A stretch of DNA of 64,000 nucleotides from assembly GCA_031271345.1 (NCBI GenBank), contig JAISVX010000005.1, positions 1-64,000 of the forward strand, given 5' to 3'. This stretch comes from Lactobacillaceae bacterium. Lineage in GTDB: Bacteria; Pseudomonadota; Alphaproteobacteria; RF32; CAG-239. Position 1 is the first letter of the stretch. Every line of letters starts with the position of its first letter. Below, one piece after another: positions 19,871-27,984 of the stretch. The position numbers were made by a program, and so were the translations under genes. The notes under the pieces are model-generated. The model did no database searches, was not told where the DNA came from, and saw nothing but the letters and a program-made list of their open reading frames with translations.

Positions 19871-20893
19871 ATGAAGATAAAAACATTCGCGCATAACATA
19901 AAAGCTAAAATTAAAGCCAAAGCAAAAAAAATAAAAACCAAAGTTTCAGATAAGGCAAAAGCTTCCAAGGCTTATGTAAAAGGCAAGGTTTCTTTAAAAA
20001 ATAACAATGTTTACGGCTTTATTAAATCTCTTGATTTTATTGACGAAGGAAACACCAACTTAAAATACAGCAAAGCTGTCATCTTTGCACTTTTGGTTTT
20101 TTCGTGGTTCATCTTAAACCTTTTATATAATTACATAAGCTATATACAAAACCTGTCTTTTGCCAATCTTTTGGGAATTCCTATCGCAATTGTGAGTTTT
20201 CTTGTTATCGCGCTGCTTATATATTTTTTGATAAACGACATAATCGGCGTAATAACCTTAAACGAGCAGCAGTCTTTTCGAAATAAAGTAAATAAACTAA
20301 TTACTGATAAAAACATCAACGGGCTGAAAAACGCTCTATTAAACCATAAACTGACAACTTCAAAATTAAAGAAAAAGCTTTCTGATCTTTTTGCCGGGAC
20401 CGAAGATGAAAAGGCTATAATAGAAAATTATGAAAACCTGATATTAAAACAAACGGATAAAGAAATCGATGCGGTTATAAACAAATATGCCGGTTTATCT
20501 TCCGCAGCTAACCTTATATCATCAAAAATGTGGCTCGACTTCTTAATTACGCAGATAATATTTTCCAGAATGCTGATTGACATTGCGAAAATATACCGCA
20601 TCAAACTGGGACTATGCAGTTTCTTTAAGCTGATGCTGGCGGGCTTGATGGGAGTTTCCGTTTCTGCTTTAACAACTAATTTAATCGGCAAACTGGTCAA
20701 AAAAATTCCCATAATTGGCGTTGCGAGCGATATTGTTATTCCCGCTTTGGTTATGAAACAGCTCGGGTTAAAAATTAAATATACCATAAGACCGATAGAA
20801 GCGAGAAATTCTTCAACATTCAAAAAAGACGAGCTAAAACTGGAAAAAGAACTTTCCACAAAACTTGAAGAACTTCCCGAAACCATAAAATAA
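19871..20893 (+). CDS. YcjF-like (DUF697) inner-membrane protein
   Basis: The 340-residue protein starts with a very lysine-rich, alanine-rich stretch of about 60 residues (KAKIKAKAKKIKTKVSDKAK). Two adjacent membrane helices follow (about residues 70-125), then a soluble helical region, and a C-terminal DUF697-like domain with GLMGVSVSALTTNLIGKLVKKIPIIG. This arrangement resembles YcjF/TIGR01620 proteins, which are usually encoded with a YcjX-type ATPase that is absent here. Function is unknown. A strong AGAGGAG lies upstream of ATG 19871. Confidence 0.7.
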   Translation: MKIKTFAHNIKAKIKAKAKKIKTKVSDKAKASKAYVKGKVSLKNNNVYGFIKSLDFIDEGNTNLKYSKAVIFALLVFSWFILNLLYNYISYIQNLSFANLLGIPIAIVSFLVIALLIYFLINDIIGVITLNEQQSFRNKVNKLITDKNINGLKNALLNHKLTTSKLKKKLSDLFAGTEDEKAIIENYENLILKQTDKEIDAVINKYAGLSSAANLISSKMWLDFLITQIIFSRMLIDIAKIYRIKLGLCSFFKLMLAGLMGVSVSALTTNLIGKLVKKIPIIGVASDIVIPALVMKQLGLKIKYTIRPIEARNSSTFKKDELKLEKELSTKLEELPETIK

Positions 20894-21006
20894 GCGTTAT
20901 AACGCTGGCTGCGATATAAAAACTTTATATGGACAAACTTAGCAAAAATAGATACGATAATTTTAATACTTCTTATTGTTTCTATTATAACCTAAAATGT
21001 CTCACC

Positions 21007-21573
21007 ATGAAAACGATTAAACTTTTATCCGTAATTGCGATTATCGTTGCGGCATTTATATCCCATAGTTTCTATGGTCTTGAGAAGTCCTCGGCTGCCG
21101 TCATAAAACTTACCGATACTACACGGCGCGTCAATATTGATACCATTCCCGAAAAAACCAATATTGATCCCGGTCCGCTTATTGTTTTGGTTAGTAAAAG
21201 CGACAAAACTTTGACCGTATGCCATGAATTCTCAAGAGACACCGTTGTATGTTTTACGGTACGAACTGGATTAAACGCCGGCCCTAAAATGGTTCAAGGC
21301 GATAAACGCACACCTGTCGGCGAATATAAAATTATCGCCAAATACAGCTCAAAGCTCGTCCGTTTTTTGGCGCTGAACTATCCTAACGAAGAGGATATTG
21401 CCGCGGGAAGAACTGGAGGATCTATCGGGATACATTATCTTGGACAGGAAATGGTGCGCGGAAGCGTTCGCGCCGAAGGTTCGTCTGGATGTATCTCCGT
21501 ATGGGATAAGCAGGAAATTTTTAAACTTGATTCGTTGCTGCCCGTCGGTACCCGCGTTTTTATCAGAGAATAA
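21007..21573 (+). CDS. L,D-transpeptidase (YkuD family), periplasmic
   Basis: The 188-residue protein has an N-terminal hydrophobic export signal or anchor (LLSVIAIIVAAFISHSF) and a YkuD catalytic domain: LIVLVSKSDKTLTV, TPVGEYKI, and the active-site region GIHYLGQ ... EGSSGCISV with catalytic cysteine in SGC. These enzymes make 3-3 peptidoglycan crosslinks or attach proteins to the wall. The start is placed at ATG 21007 because the signal begins there; an upstream in-frame ATG (20929) would add 26 unlikely residues. No Shine-Dalgarno sequence is visible. Its stop codon lies directly against the 77-bp repeat bounding the tRNA-Thr island, so before insertion this gene was convergent with tRNA-Thr. 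Confidence 0.85.
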   Translation: MKTIKLLSVIAIIVAAFISHSFYGLEKSSAAVIKLTDTTRRVNIDTIPEKTNIDPGPLIVLVSKSDKTLTVCHEFSRDTVVCFTVRTGLNAGPKMVQGDKRTPVGEYKIIAKYSSKLVRFLALNYPNEEDIAAGRTGGSIGIHYLGQEMVRGSVRAEGSSGCISVWDKQEIFKLDSLLPVGTRVFIRE

Positions 21574-21650
21574 TAAAAAATCCCTCACAAGGAGGGATTT
21601 TTTAATGGTGCCGGCTGAGAGACTCGAACTCCCGACCCACTGATTACAAA
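21574..21650. repeat. Left attachment repeat (orphan tRNA-Thr 3' end plus terminator)
   Basis: Seventy-seven bases identical to 26119-26195. It starts right after the L,D-transpeptidase stop codon. It includes the TCCCTC-ACAAG-GAGGGA hairpin with T-run (21575-21603), which now terminates the transpeptidase transcript, and the last 45 nt of tRNA-Thr with encoded CCA (21606-21650). Confidence 0.9.
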
Positions 21651-21761
21651 GCACACGCTTTACCAAATTTTTATCTTTATAAAACAAAGAGTTGGCTCAT
21701 AGATACTTTAGGCTTTTCTAATCGGTATACCACCGAGCTACTACGCCCTAAATGTGTGCTT
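21649..21761 (-). other. Nested inverted repeats at the island's left end, with a tRNA D-arm-like segment
   Basis: On the minus strand AAGCACAC (21754-21761) can pair with GTGTGCTT (21649-21656). Inside it TTTAGG/CCTAAA (21747-21752 with 21707-21712) encloses TCGGT/ACCGA (21722-21736). The segment TAGCTCGGTGGTA matches the D-arm consensus of tRNAs with one change, but no acceptor or anticodon stem completes a tRNA. It lies between the HNH stop and the attachment repeat. It may be a structured 3' UTR, an element-end binding site or a tRNA fragment. Confidence 0.4.
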
Positions 21762-21776
21762 AAAAACAACAGAACT

Positions 21777-23279
21777 CTAGGCATTGTTTATAATTTTAGT
21801 ATGTAGCTGAGTCTTTTGTTGAGTCGATATAACACCCTTTGAATATAAAAATTCTAGATGCTCATCTGTCAATACATTATATTCATCAATCATATTTTCA
21901 AATGTTTTGTATTGTATTGCTCCGCGATTCATCAATTCTCTATACATTTCTTGTATAGCTTTTTCTGAACCACGATGGAGTTGTGTATGTGGCGTAGGTC
22001 CTAGAACCAATAAATTATCTAATATATCAGGTCCATTTTTGCTAAATTCAATTATATGGTGAGCTTCGACATAATTACGTCCATCAGGTCTTTCAAAAGT
22101 ATTGGTTCCAGCCTGACATTTGTAATCCTCCCTAATCCTTGCAAGCTCTGCGATAAATTGATTCCTTGCTCTTTTATCGCCTTTCATTGTAGGTTTAGAA
22201 ATTACTAACTTATTTATTTTCTTAATTAAATCCTGATTAGCAACTAGAGTTTTTAAAGTATCTAAATTGGCTCGAATGAGAACATCTTTCATGGTAGTAT
22301 CAGAAACACTACCACCATCTAAATCCAAATCATTAATAATCTTATTTAGATCTAAAATAGATGCAGGCAAATCACCTAGTAAATTTTTAGCATGATCAGT
22401 TAAGGAATAAGTTTCATCTGCTCTATTGATAGAAATTAAGCCAAAAGCTTCTAAAAATATAAGATATGTTTGAAATTTAAACCATGGTTCTTGAGATGTT
22501 CTGTAGGTAAATAATGACTTATCATTATTTACCCATCCCATCTCTTTGAAAAACTGTTGCTGTTGTCCATTCCTATTTGTGGATGTAAGCCATCGACCAA
22601 TATCTAAGGCTCGTTGCAAAATAAGATTTTCAAATTGCATACTATCGATGCGACCAAGCAATATAGAAAGTTCAAAATCAGTAACCGAACGGTTAATCTC
22701 TTTCATATATTTTAGAATAGCTAATGTAGGATGATAATTAGCATCGGCGCGTATTGTTTCTATACCAGTTAGGTTTTTTATTAAATCATTATTTTTTATA
22801 TTTATATCTAGGCTGATATTTTCCAGAAAAGTTGAAATTTGTTCTTGTTCAAGGACTACGAATGCCATACATCTGTCAAAATCAATAACTTTCTTTTGCC
22901 TGGATATTGATTTTATCATGCCCCAAAAAGCACAAGCTCCCATAAGATGTCTAAACATACGACCAGCTTCGTCGTAATGGACATCAAGATTTCTATATTT
23001 TAGATATTCATTCTCAAAATTTATATCTCTAAATTTTATATGTTCAATATTTTTAAGGCAAGCTTCAGAAATAAGTCCCATTATCTCTTTATAGTTATTA
23101 CCATTGGAAGCAACATCATTTTTTATTAACAATAGGTAAGAAGCCAAGACTTGTAATTTATGCAAATAGTTTCTAGAGAAAGTATCTCTAGGCATATTGA
23201 TTACTTGATTATGAAAAGTAGTAAAGCCAGTTATTGTATCAACATAAGACTTATAATAGCTTCTAACGGAACCCGGCAT
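21777..23279 (-). CDS. HNH endonuclease, probable restriction enzyme of the island
   Basis: The 500-residue protein ends in a clear HNH (beta-beta-alpha metal) nuclease domain: NYVEAHHIIEFSKNGPDILD followed by NLLVLGPTPHTQLHRG, with the catalytic His pair in AHH and a later His. The long N-terminal part (about 400 residues) is largely helical, has no motif I recognise, and probably handles DNA recognition. It begins 2 nt after the second methyltransferase stop, so the three genes are translationally coupled. That context makes it the restriction component of a type II-like system. A type IV or homing function is less likely given the two methylases. Confidence 0.8.
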   Translation of the reverse strand: MPGSVRSYYKSYVDTITGFTTFHNQVINMPRDTFSRNYLHKLQVLASYLLLIKNDVASNGNNYKEIMGLISEACLKNIEHIKFRDINFENEYLKYRNLDVHYDEAGRMFRHLMGACAFWGMIKSISRQKKVIDFDRCMAFVVLEQEQISTFLENISLDINIKNNDLIKNLTGIETIRADANYHPTLAILKYMKEINRSVTDFELSILLGRIDSMQFENLILQRALDIGRWLTSTNRNGQQQQFFKEMGWVNNDKSLFTYRTSQEPWFKFQTYLIFLEAFGLISINRADETYSLTDHAKNLLGDLPASILDLNKIINDLDLDGGSVSDTTMKDVLIRANLDTLKTLVANQDLIKKINKLVISKPTMKGDKRARNQFIAELARIREDYKCQAGTNTFERPDGRNYVEAHHIIEFSKNGPDILDNLLVLGPTPHTQLHRGSEKAIQEMYRELMNRGAIQYKTFENMIDEYNVLTDEHLEFLYSKGVISTQQKTQLHTKIINNA

Positions 23280-23281
23280 AA

Positions 23282-24124
23282 TTATACTCCTGCTTTTCTG
23301 AAATTTATAATATTCTGATGCATATGGTTTATTTTAAAAGAATAGGGATAGCCAAAAGGATATAGAGGCTTGTTATCTTGCAATAGGGCTATTGTGCCAA
23401 CAAATTCGAATCCTATTTCAGTCATAAGTTTTACAATATCTGCCTGCACACAAATTTCTTTTTTATCAACTGTGAAATCGCTTATTATTATTGAACAATA
23501 TTTATCATTTCTCAGACGATTAAAGCAATGTTTCATAACTTTTTTAAGAAGTTTTAGAAAATCTTCATAAGTATCTTGATTGCCTAAATCATTTTTATTA
23601 TCAGAGTAGTATTCAACACCAATCCTTGAGCCACTTCTAAAGCCTTTGGCAGAGGAGTCTTTTCTTAAGCCCTTGGCATTGTTTTTTAAAATATTGTGAT
23701 ATGGGGGAGAAGTTATTACAAAATCCACCGATTCTATATTGCGTAGTTTTTCTGTAGAATCGCCAACGATATATTTATAATCTTTATTTTCTTGCATACC
23801 TTTTTTTGCGAATCGCTCAGTAGCAAGTTTTTTATATTCGTTACTTAAATCAATTCCAATAGATAAGCGTTTTAGATTATAAGCGGCAATAGAGGTTGTG
23901 CCGGAGCCCATAAACGGGTCTAAAATAACCATACCTTCCTTTGTAAACAAGGAAATCATTTTTTCAACATCTTTAATTAAAAATGGAGCGGGATGCTTAA
24001 ATGCATCTTTGTCATCAGCACACTTCTCGGAAAACAAGAAGCTTTTTGTTAGTTTTAGCCATTCTGTTCCGGTTAAATTGTTTAGTTTATTTCTTGAATC
24101 ATATTTTCCCTTTGATTCGGTCAT
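23282..24124 (-). CDS. DNA methyltransferase, TSPPY type (probably N4-cytosine)
   Basis: The 280-residue enzyme has SAM-binding motif I DPFMGSGTTSIAA (from residue 69) and catalytic motif IV TSPPYHN (138-142 plus flank). The TSPPY form is commonly seen in N4-cytosine methyltransferases, though some N6-adenine enzymes also have it. Motif I precedes motif IV closely, so the order is not the beta-class order. The C-terminal half, with YPFGYPYSFKINHMHQNI, probably contributes target recognition. Its ATG overlaps the stop of the upstream methyltransferase (TAATG), and its stop is 2 nt before the HNH start. Confidence 0.88.
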   Translation of the reverse strand: MTESKGKYDSRNKLNNLTGTEWLKLTKSFLFSEKCADDKDAFKHPAPFLIKDVEKMISLFTKEGMVILDPFMGSGTTSIAAYNLKRLSIGIDLSNEYKKLATERFAKKGMQENKDYKYIVGDSTEKLRNIESVDFVITSPPYHNILKNNAKGLRKDSSAKGFRSGSRIGVEYYSDNKNDLGNQDTYEDFLKLLKKVMKHCFNRLRNDKYCSIIISDFTVDKKEICVQADIVKLMTEIGFEFVGTIALLQDNKPLYPFGYPYSFKINHMHQNIINFRKAGV

Positions 24125-25626
24125 TACACAGCCCCTTCCATCTGTACATCCGACCTTCCTAATGACAGATAGAAATCTGTTATTCCCAAGCCTAATTTAT
24201 CACAAATATTGGCTTCGCTTGACCTTTTATTTTTTTGGTGCAATTTTTCTTTCAAAACCATTTTTGATTTATTGATTGCCGCCTCAAGGGCTAACCAATC
24301 ATTATCATCATTGCTGTTGAATGTTAAGATCATTGTTCCATCGGGATATAACAATAGCTGACAATTACTCAATACGCTCGTCATATCCGATATATATTGG
24401 CTGTAGTCTTTGTTTTTATTAACAATGATTTCTTTATTCAAAGATGTCTTATATTTATCGGAATATCTCTCAAGCCATACATTCCAAACTTGTGATAATT
24501 CCCCATATTGGATTATGGATCCATACGGTGGATCTGTTAAAACTAGTTGCGGTTTAAATCCAGAAGTTATTTCTTTGCTATCTTGCAGCAGGACAATTCC
24601 GTCAACTTTATCAATATCTTTTAAATCGGTAGAATATGTGTATTTGGGCAGATATGTATTACGAGACTTCAAACATTTAATAACACCAGAGTTTCCAAAT
24701 ATTGCTCTTTCAAACTGTATAGCAGGGTTTTGTTCCATAAAAGATTTCAGCCCTAAGTACGCAGGCCGCCCCCAACTTGTTGACAGAGGCCTGTTTGTTT
24801 TCTCACTTCTCAAAGCACACATTTTTGTTGTTAAGTGCAAAATTTGCATAAAGGCAAACATTAACGCATCTTTTTCTACTACATTGAGATTATTTATTTC
24901 ATCAAATATAAATGATAAAATTTCCAAATTGCGAGCAGTCCATAAATTAGCTATATTCTTTCCGCCAACTGTTTTTATAAACGATGGGGATATTGAAGAC
25001 AAAACCTTCATATCGTAATTTGGTTTCCATAAATTGAAACTTTCAAAACTGATATTTCCTTCATACTTGTCCGTGGTAGTCCTACCACAATGCTCACATT
25101 TATATGAGAGCGCAAAAGGAGTCGTGCCTTCGACTCTATAATTATAAATATCCGTTTCTTTCGCACATCTGGAGCAAACCGTTCTGAAGTTTTGTTTGTA
25201 TAGTGGGCTATCTTTGAGTTTATCGACAATATATTTAGCTAGATTAGCAACTTTATTTAAGTTGAATTGTTTTGAATATGTATCAACCAAAAATAGAGTT
25301 ATCGGATTTATATCGGCTACAACAGGTTTCCTGCCGGTTTTTATGGATTCAAAAAATGTTAAGGCGCTACCCGCGAATGGATCATATACCGTATCATTGA
25401 TATTTGTATTGCGGACAATTATCTCCCGCCAAATATTATGTGGCTTTTTTCCCCAATATTTTAACCCTCTGTATAAAGTAGGCCTAGTTGCCTCTTCCAT
25501 ATCATGTGGCAGAATAGAGTTTATACGGGTCAGCCTAGATTCCGTCTTTGTTTTCTTAATTTTATCTATAAAAACATTCGCTTTTTGCGACATTTCTGCC
25601 CCGACTCTTTGTGTAAATTTCTTCAT
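24124..25626 (-). CDS. DNA methyltransferase with internal zinc ribbon (probably N6-adenine)
   Basis: The 500-residue protein has motif I VYDPFAGSALTF (from residue 80) and motif IV TDPPYGS (364-369 plus flank), so about 280 residues separate them. A large target-recognition insert between motifs I and IV resembles the alpha-class order. That insert contains a zinc-ribbon pair, CSRC (151-154) and CEHC (177-180). The N-terminal TRPTLYRGLKYWGKKPHNIW segment is shared by a group of phage and island methylases. It is the first gene of the minus-strand operon methylase-methylase-HNH. Two methylases may each protect one strand of an asymmetric site. Confidence 0.88.
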   Translation of the reverse strand: MKKFTQRVGAEMSQKANVFIDKIKKTKTESRLTRINSILPHDMEEATRPTLYRGLKYWGKKPHNIWREIIVRNTNINDTVYDPFAGSALTFFESIKTGRKPVVADINPITLFLVDTYSKQFNLNKVANLAKYIVDKLKDSPLYKQNFRTVCSRCAKETDIYNYRVEGTTPFALSYKCEHCGRTTTDKYEGNISFESFNLWKPNYDMKVLSSISPSFIKTVGGKNIANLWTARNLEILSFIFDEINNLNVVEKDALMFAFMQILHLTTKMCALRSEKTNRPLSTSWGRPAYLGLKSFMEQNPAIQFERAIFGNSGVIKCLKSRNTYLPKYTYSTDLKDIDKVDGIVLLQDSKEITSGFKPQLVLTDPPYGSIIQYGELSQVWNVWLERYSDKYKTSLNKEIIVNKNKDYSQYISDMTSVLSNCQLLLYPDGTMILTFNSNDDNDWLALEAAINKSKMVLKEKLHQKNKRSSEANICDKLGLGITDFYLSLGRSDVQMEGAV

Positions 25627-26118
25627 AAACTTCTCTACAAATTTTTATACATTATTAAAAAAGAAATATCTACAAGATTAATTAGCCTGTATACATTTCC
25701 CATTTAGTTCTATTTTTGTTCTAGCATAAGTTTACTTAATAGTATATTAAAAAATATAATCAACATTATATTTTCTTAGTTTATTTGTGTAAATCAATAA
25801 GTTAGATAAGCGGCGCTGTTTTTTAATCGCCAACCCATTGATTATATTGTGTTTTTTGCCAACTTTGGTATCTCGAAGTGGTATTTTTTGGTATTTTCAG
25901 GTCAAAATTTGTTGATTTTGATAAATTTTACAAAACTTAAAAATGCAAAAACCCTTGATTTACAAGGGCTTTGGAATGGTGCCGATTGAGAGACTGCGCC
26001 GTTACGAAAGCTAAAGCTTTCTACTTGCGCGAACAACTAAGTTGTGCTTCGGCTCCGCCTTGCAAGACTAAGAGAAGTTTCAAACTCCCTCGGAAGTTCG
26101 TACCTCAGCATGGACCAT
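25627..26118. other. Non-coding right end of the island with a degenerate second tRNA-Thr scar
   Basis: About 490 bp without a credible gene. The first part is AT-rich and should hold the promoter of the methylase operon. At 25850-25915 GGTAT motifs recur (tttGGTATctc, gtGGTATttttt, tGGTATtttc), like the short repeated arm sites found beside tRNA-targeting integrase genes. At 25941-25995 a terminator-like CCCTTGATTTACAAGGG is followed by TGGTGCCGATTGAGAGACT, which matches 17 of 19 bases of the tRNA-Thr 3' end. A GC-richer stretch follows to 26118. Confidence 0.5.
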
Positions 26119-26195
26119 TAAAAAATCCCTCACAAGGAGGGATTTTTTAATGGTGCCGGCTGAGAGACTCGAACTCCCGACCCACTGATTACAAA
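26119..26195. repeat. Right attachment repeat
   Basis: Identical to 21574-21650. It covers the tRNA-Thr terminator and the 3' 45 nt of the functional tRNA gene. Confidence 0.9.
26120..26148 (-). terminator. tRNA-Thr terminator (element-borne copy)
   Basis: TCCCTC/GAGGGA hairpin with flanking A and T runs, 2 bp past the tRNA CCA end on the minus strand. Confidence 0.85.
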
Positions 26196-26226
26196 TCAGT
26201 AGCTCTACCAACTGAGCTAAGCCGGC
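26151..26226 (-). tRNA. tRNA-Thr (anticodon TGT)
   Basis: Read on the minus strand, this 76-nt gene folds into a full cloverleaf: acceptor GCCGGCT/AGCCGGC, D stem GCTC/GAGC, anticodon stem ACTGA/TCAGT with loop TTTGTAA (anticodon TGT reading ACA), five-base variable loop, T arm GGGAG-TTCGAGT-CTCTC and encoded CCA. Its 3' 45 nt come from the island's attachment repeat. Confidence 0.97.
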
Positions 26227-26359
26227 GGCAACGTGGTTTTTATATATAAAACTTCTTTCCTTGTCAATACAAAAAGTTATCATTTCTATAAAATATTTTA
26301 CATTTGACCAAGCCGGCTCTTTGTAATACCATTTTACATATTTTCTATGGAGAAAGAAA

Positions 26360-27142
26360 TTGAGAAAATACGGCGTAAAACTTTGGTCATCAAACATAAT
26401 AAAAAGCCCTGATTTGGTCAAAGATATTGCCAAAGCAGTCAACGGCGGAGTTTTTGACTTTGTCGAGCTTTTTGCCGTGCCTGACACTTTTGATGAGACC
26501 GCCAAAAATCTTTTTAACCTGCTTCATAAAGCAAAAGTAAACATTCACGCTTCGCACAGCGGTTTTGGTTTTGACACGGGAAACAAAGAAAAATTAAACC
26601 AAAACTTAAAACAATTTAATGAAGCCCAAAGATTTGCCGACTTGTTTAACTCTCCGATAATCGTTACGCATACCGGCATGGGAAACTTGCCGGAAAATAT
26701 TGAGGAAACCATAAGGCAGTTCAAGACGTTCAATGATAAAAGAATTGCCGTTGAGAACCTCCCTTCATACTGCTCGGACACCTATCTTCCCCTTCATGGA
26801 ATTACTCCCGAAGAAATAAAATATATCAAAAATGAAGCCGGCTGCATGTTTTGTTTTGATTTTTCTCACGCAATATGTGCCGCCCACGCTCTTAAAATGG
26901 ATAAGTTTGAAGCATTAAAAGGATACGCGGATATAAACCCAAGCGTTTATCATATCAGCGACGGAGATTTTAACAGTGATTTTGACGCGCACGACCATTT
27001 TGGAGAAGGAAATTATCCCATAAAAGAAATCGTTGAAAAATATTCTGCAAACGACGCTTTACTGACAATTGAAACAGGCAGAGATATGCCTACGGGAGTT
27101 GAGCCATGGGTTAAAGATATGAATTATTTGAAAAATATTTAA
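26360..27142 (+). CDS. TIM-barrel protein of the sugar phosphate isomerase/epimerase (AP endonuclease 2) superfamily
   Basis: The 260-residue protein has the xylose-isomerase-like TIM-barrel pattern: FDFVELFAVPDTFDE near the start, NIHASHSGFGF, PIIVTHTGMGN, RIAVENLP (metal-ligand Glu), CFDFSHAICAAH (Asp/His), VYHISDGD and a final ETGRD with a metal-ligand Glu. The family includes isomerases, epimerases and endonuclease IV; the substrate cannot be assigned. The start is TTG 26360 with GGAGA about 7 nt upstream; no in-frame ATG lies nearby. It lies just beyond the island and is transcribed away from tRNA-Thr. Confidence 0.8.
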   Translation: MRKYGVKLWSSNIIKSPDLVKDIAKAVNGGVFDFVELFAVPDTFDETAKNLFNLLHKAKVNIHASHSGFGFDTGNKEKLNQNLKQFNEAQRFADLFNSPIIVTHTGMGNLPENIEETIRQFKTFNDKRIAVENLPSYCSDTYLPLHGITPEEIKYIKNEAGCMFCFDFSHAICAAHALKMDKFEALKGYADINPSVYHISDGDFNSDFDAHDHFGEGNYPIKEIVEKYSANDALLTIETGRDMPTGVEPWVKDMNYLKNI

Positions 27143-27255
27143 AATCAGTGTTGCGAATAAAAGATAAAAATGCTATTGACTTACCAATAATTTTTATTTT
27201 TTGCACATTATTGAGTTAGTTAAAATAAAGTTTAATCTTTTAAAACCCTAAAGTT

Positions 27256-27909
27256 ATGTTTAGTAAAAAAATTGCTGAAAGCCTTTTAAAAAACAAGGCC
27301 GTAACCCTGCACCCGACGGAACCAGCGCAATGGACTTCCGGGCAGCTGACCCCGATTTACTGCAACAACAGAAAAAACACTTTCTACGTGAAAGACCGAA
27401 AACTGATTGTTATGCAGTTAGCCTCCCGCATAAGAGAACAGTATCCCGAAACGGAAGTTATTGCCGGAGTAGCGAATGCAGGAACACCGTGGGGCGCAAT
27501 GGTTGCCTATGAAATGGAGCTGCCTTACATCAGCGCCCGCGGAGAAGAAAAGAAACACGGAGCCAAAGGCAAAATCGAAGGCGAAGTGTGTCCTGGAAAA
27601 AAGGTCTTTGTTGTCGAAGACCTAATCTCTACCGGAGGTTCCAGCATAAAAGCTATCGACGCGCTGGAACAGTCTGGGTTTGAGGTTATCGGCTTGGGAG
27701 CCATTTTCACTTATGAGTTCCCGAAGGCGACCGAAATCCTGAATGAGACAATCGGCTCAGCACATTTCGCCCTGTCCTCCTACGGTACCCTGATTGACGT
27801 GGCGCTGGAAACGGAATACATCAATCACGACCAGTACCGAATGCTTCTGGACTGGAAAACCGACCCCAACAAGTGGAGTTCTGACCGAGGCGGTCCCGAG
27901 ATGTTGTAG
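27256..27909 (+). CDS. pyrE: Orotate phosphoribosyltransferase, Bacteroidota-like
   Basis: PyrE converts orotate and PRPP to OMP in pyrimidine synthesis. The 217-residue protein has PIYCNNRKN in the substrate loop, VIAGVANAGTPWGAMVA, the flexible-loop segment EEKKHGAKGKIEG and the PRPP signature KVFVVEDLISTGGSS. The C-terminal LDWKTDPNKW is typical of the 210-residue form found in Bacteroidota and relatives. The gene has more GC-balanced codons than its neighbours, no Shine-Dalgarno sequence and a long AT-rich leader. It converges on pyrF and shares a bidirectional terminator with it. Transfer from a Bacteroidota-like donor is inferred from memory of the family and needs a tree. Confidence 0.93.
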   Translation: MFSKKIAESLLKNKAVTLHPTEPAQWTSGQLTPIYCNNRKNTFYVKDRKLIVMQLASRIREQYPETEVIAGVANAGTPWGAMVAYEMELPYISARGEEKKHGAKGKIEGEVCPGKKVFVVEDLISTGGSSIKAIDALEQSGFEVIGLGAIFTYEFPKATEILNETIGSAHFALSSYGTLIDVALETEYINHDQYRMLLDWKTDPNKWSSDRGGPEML

Positions 27910-27932
27910 AAAGATTTAATCTTTAAACGCGG

Positions 27933-27962
27933 ACGAGTGCAAACCAATTGGTTTGCACTCGT
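27933..27962. terminator. Bidirectional terminator between pyrE and pyrF
   Basis: A perfect 30-bp palindrome built on GAGTGCAAACC-AATT-GGTTTGCACTC, followed by GTTGTTTTTT on the plus strand. Confidence 0.85.
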
Positions 27963-27984
27963 TGTTTTTTAACCGTATTATCGG

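Larger units (their letters stand above)
21574..26195. mobile_element. Genomic island integrated at tRNA-Thr(TGT), carrying a restriction-modification module
   Basis: A 77-bp perfect direct repeat (21574-21650 and 26119-26195) contains the tRNA-Thr terminator plus the 3' 45 nt of the tRNA. The right copy completes the tRNA gene; the left copy is an orphan 3' end. Between them lie an HNH nuclease gene and two methyltransferase genes in one minus-strand operon, with AT-rich non-coding flanks. This is the standard footprint of integration into a tRNA 3' end. No integrase remains, so the island is either a decayed element or was mobilised in trans. Confidence 0.88.

Noticed and set aside
20929..21006. 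N-terminal extension of the L,D-transpeptidase
   Set aside because: The 26 extra residues precede a proper signal sequence and have no domain character.
21606..21650. A second functional tRNA-Thr
   Set aside because: Only the 3' 45 nt match; the 5' half is missing, so this is an attachment-site remnant.
21700..21760. A complete tRNA built on the D-arm-like segment
   Set aside because: No matching acceptor stem or anticodon arm can be folded; kept only as a structured element.
24410..25018. 202-codon frame opposite the zinc-ribbon methylase
   Set aside because: The minus strand has SAM-binding and DPPY motifs in correct order; the plus frame shows no domain and no start signal.
25504..25707. 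Short plus-strand frame at the methylase operon start as a restriction controller gene
   Set aside because: It overlaps the methylase coding region in antisense, lacks a helix-turn-helix pattern and has no ribosome binding site.
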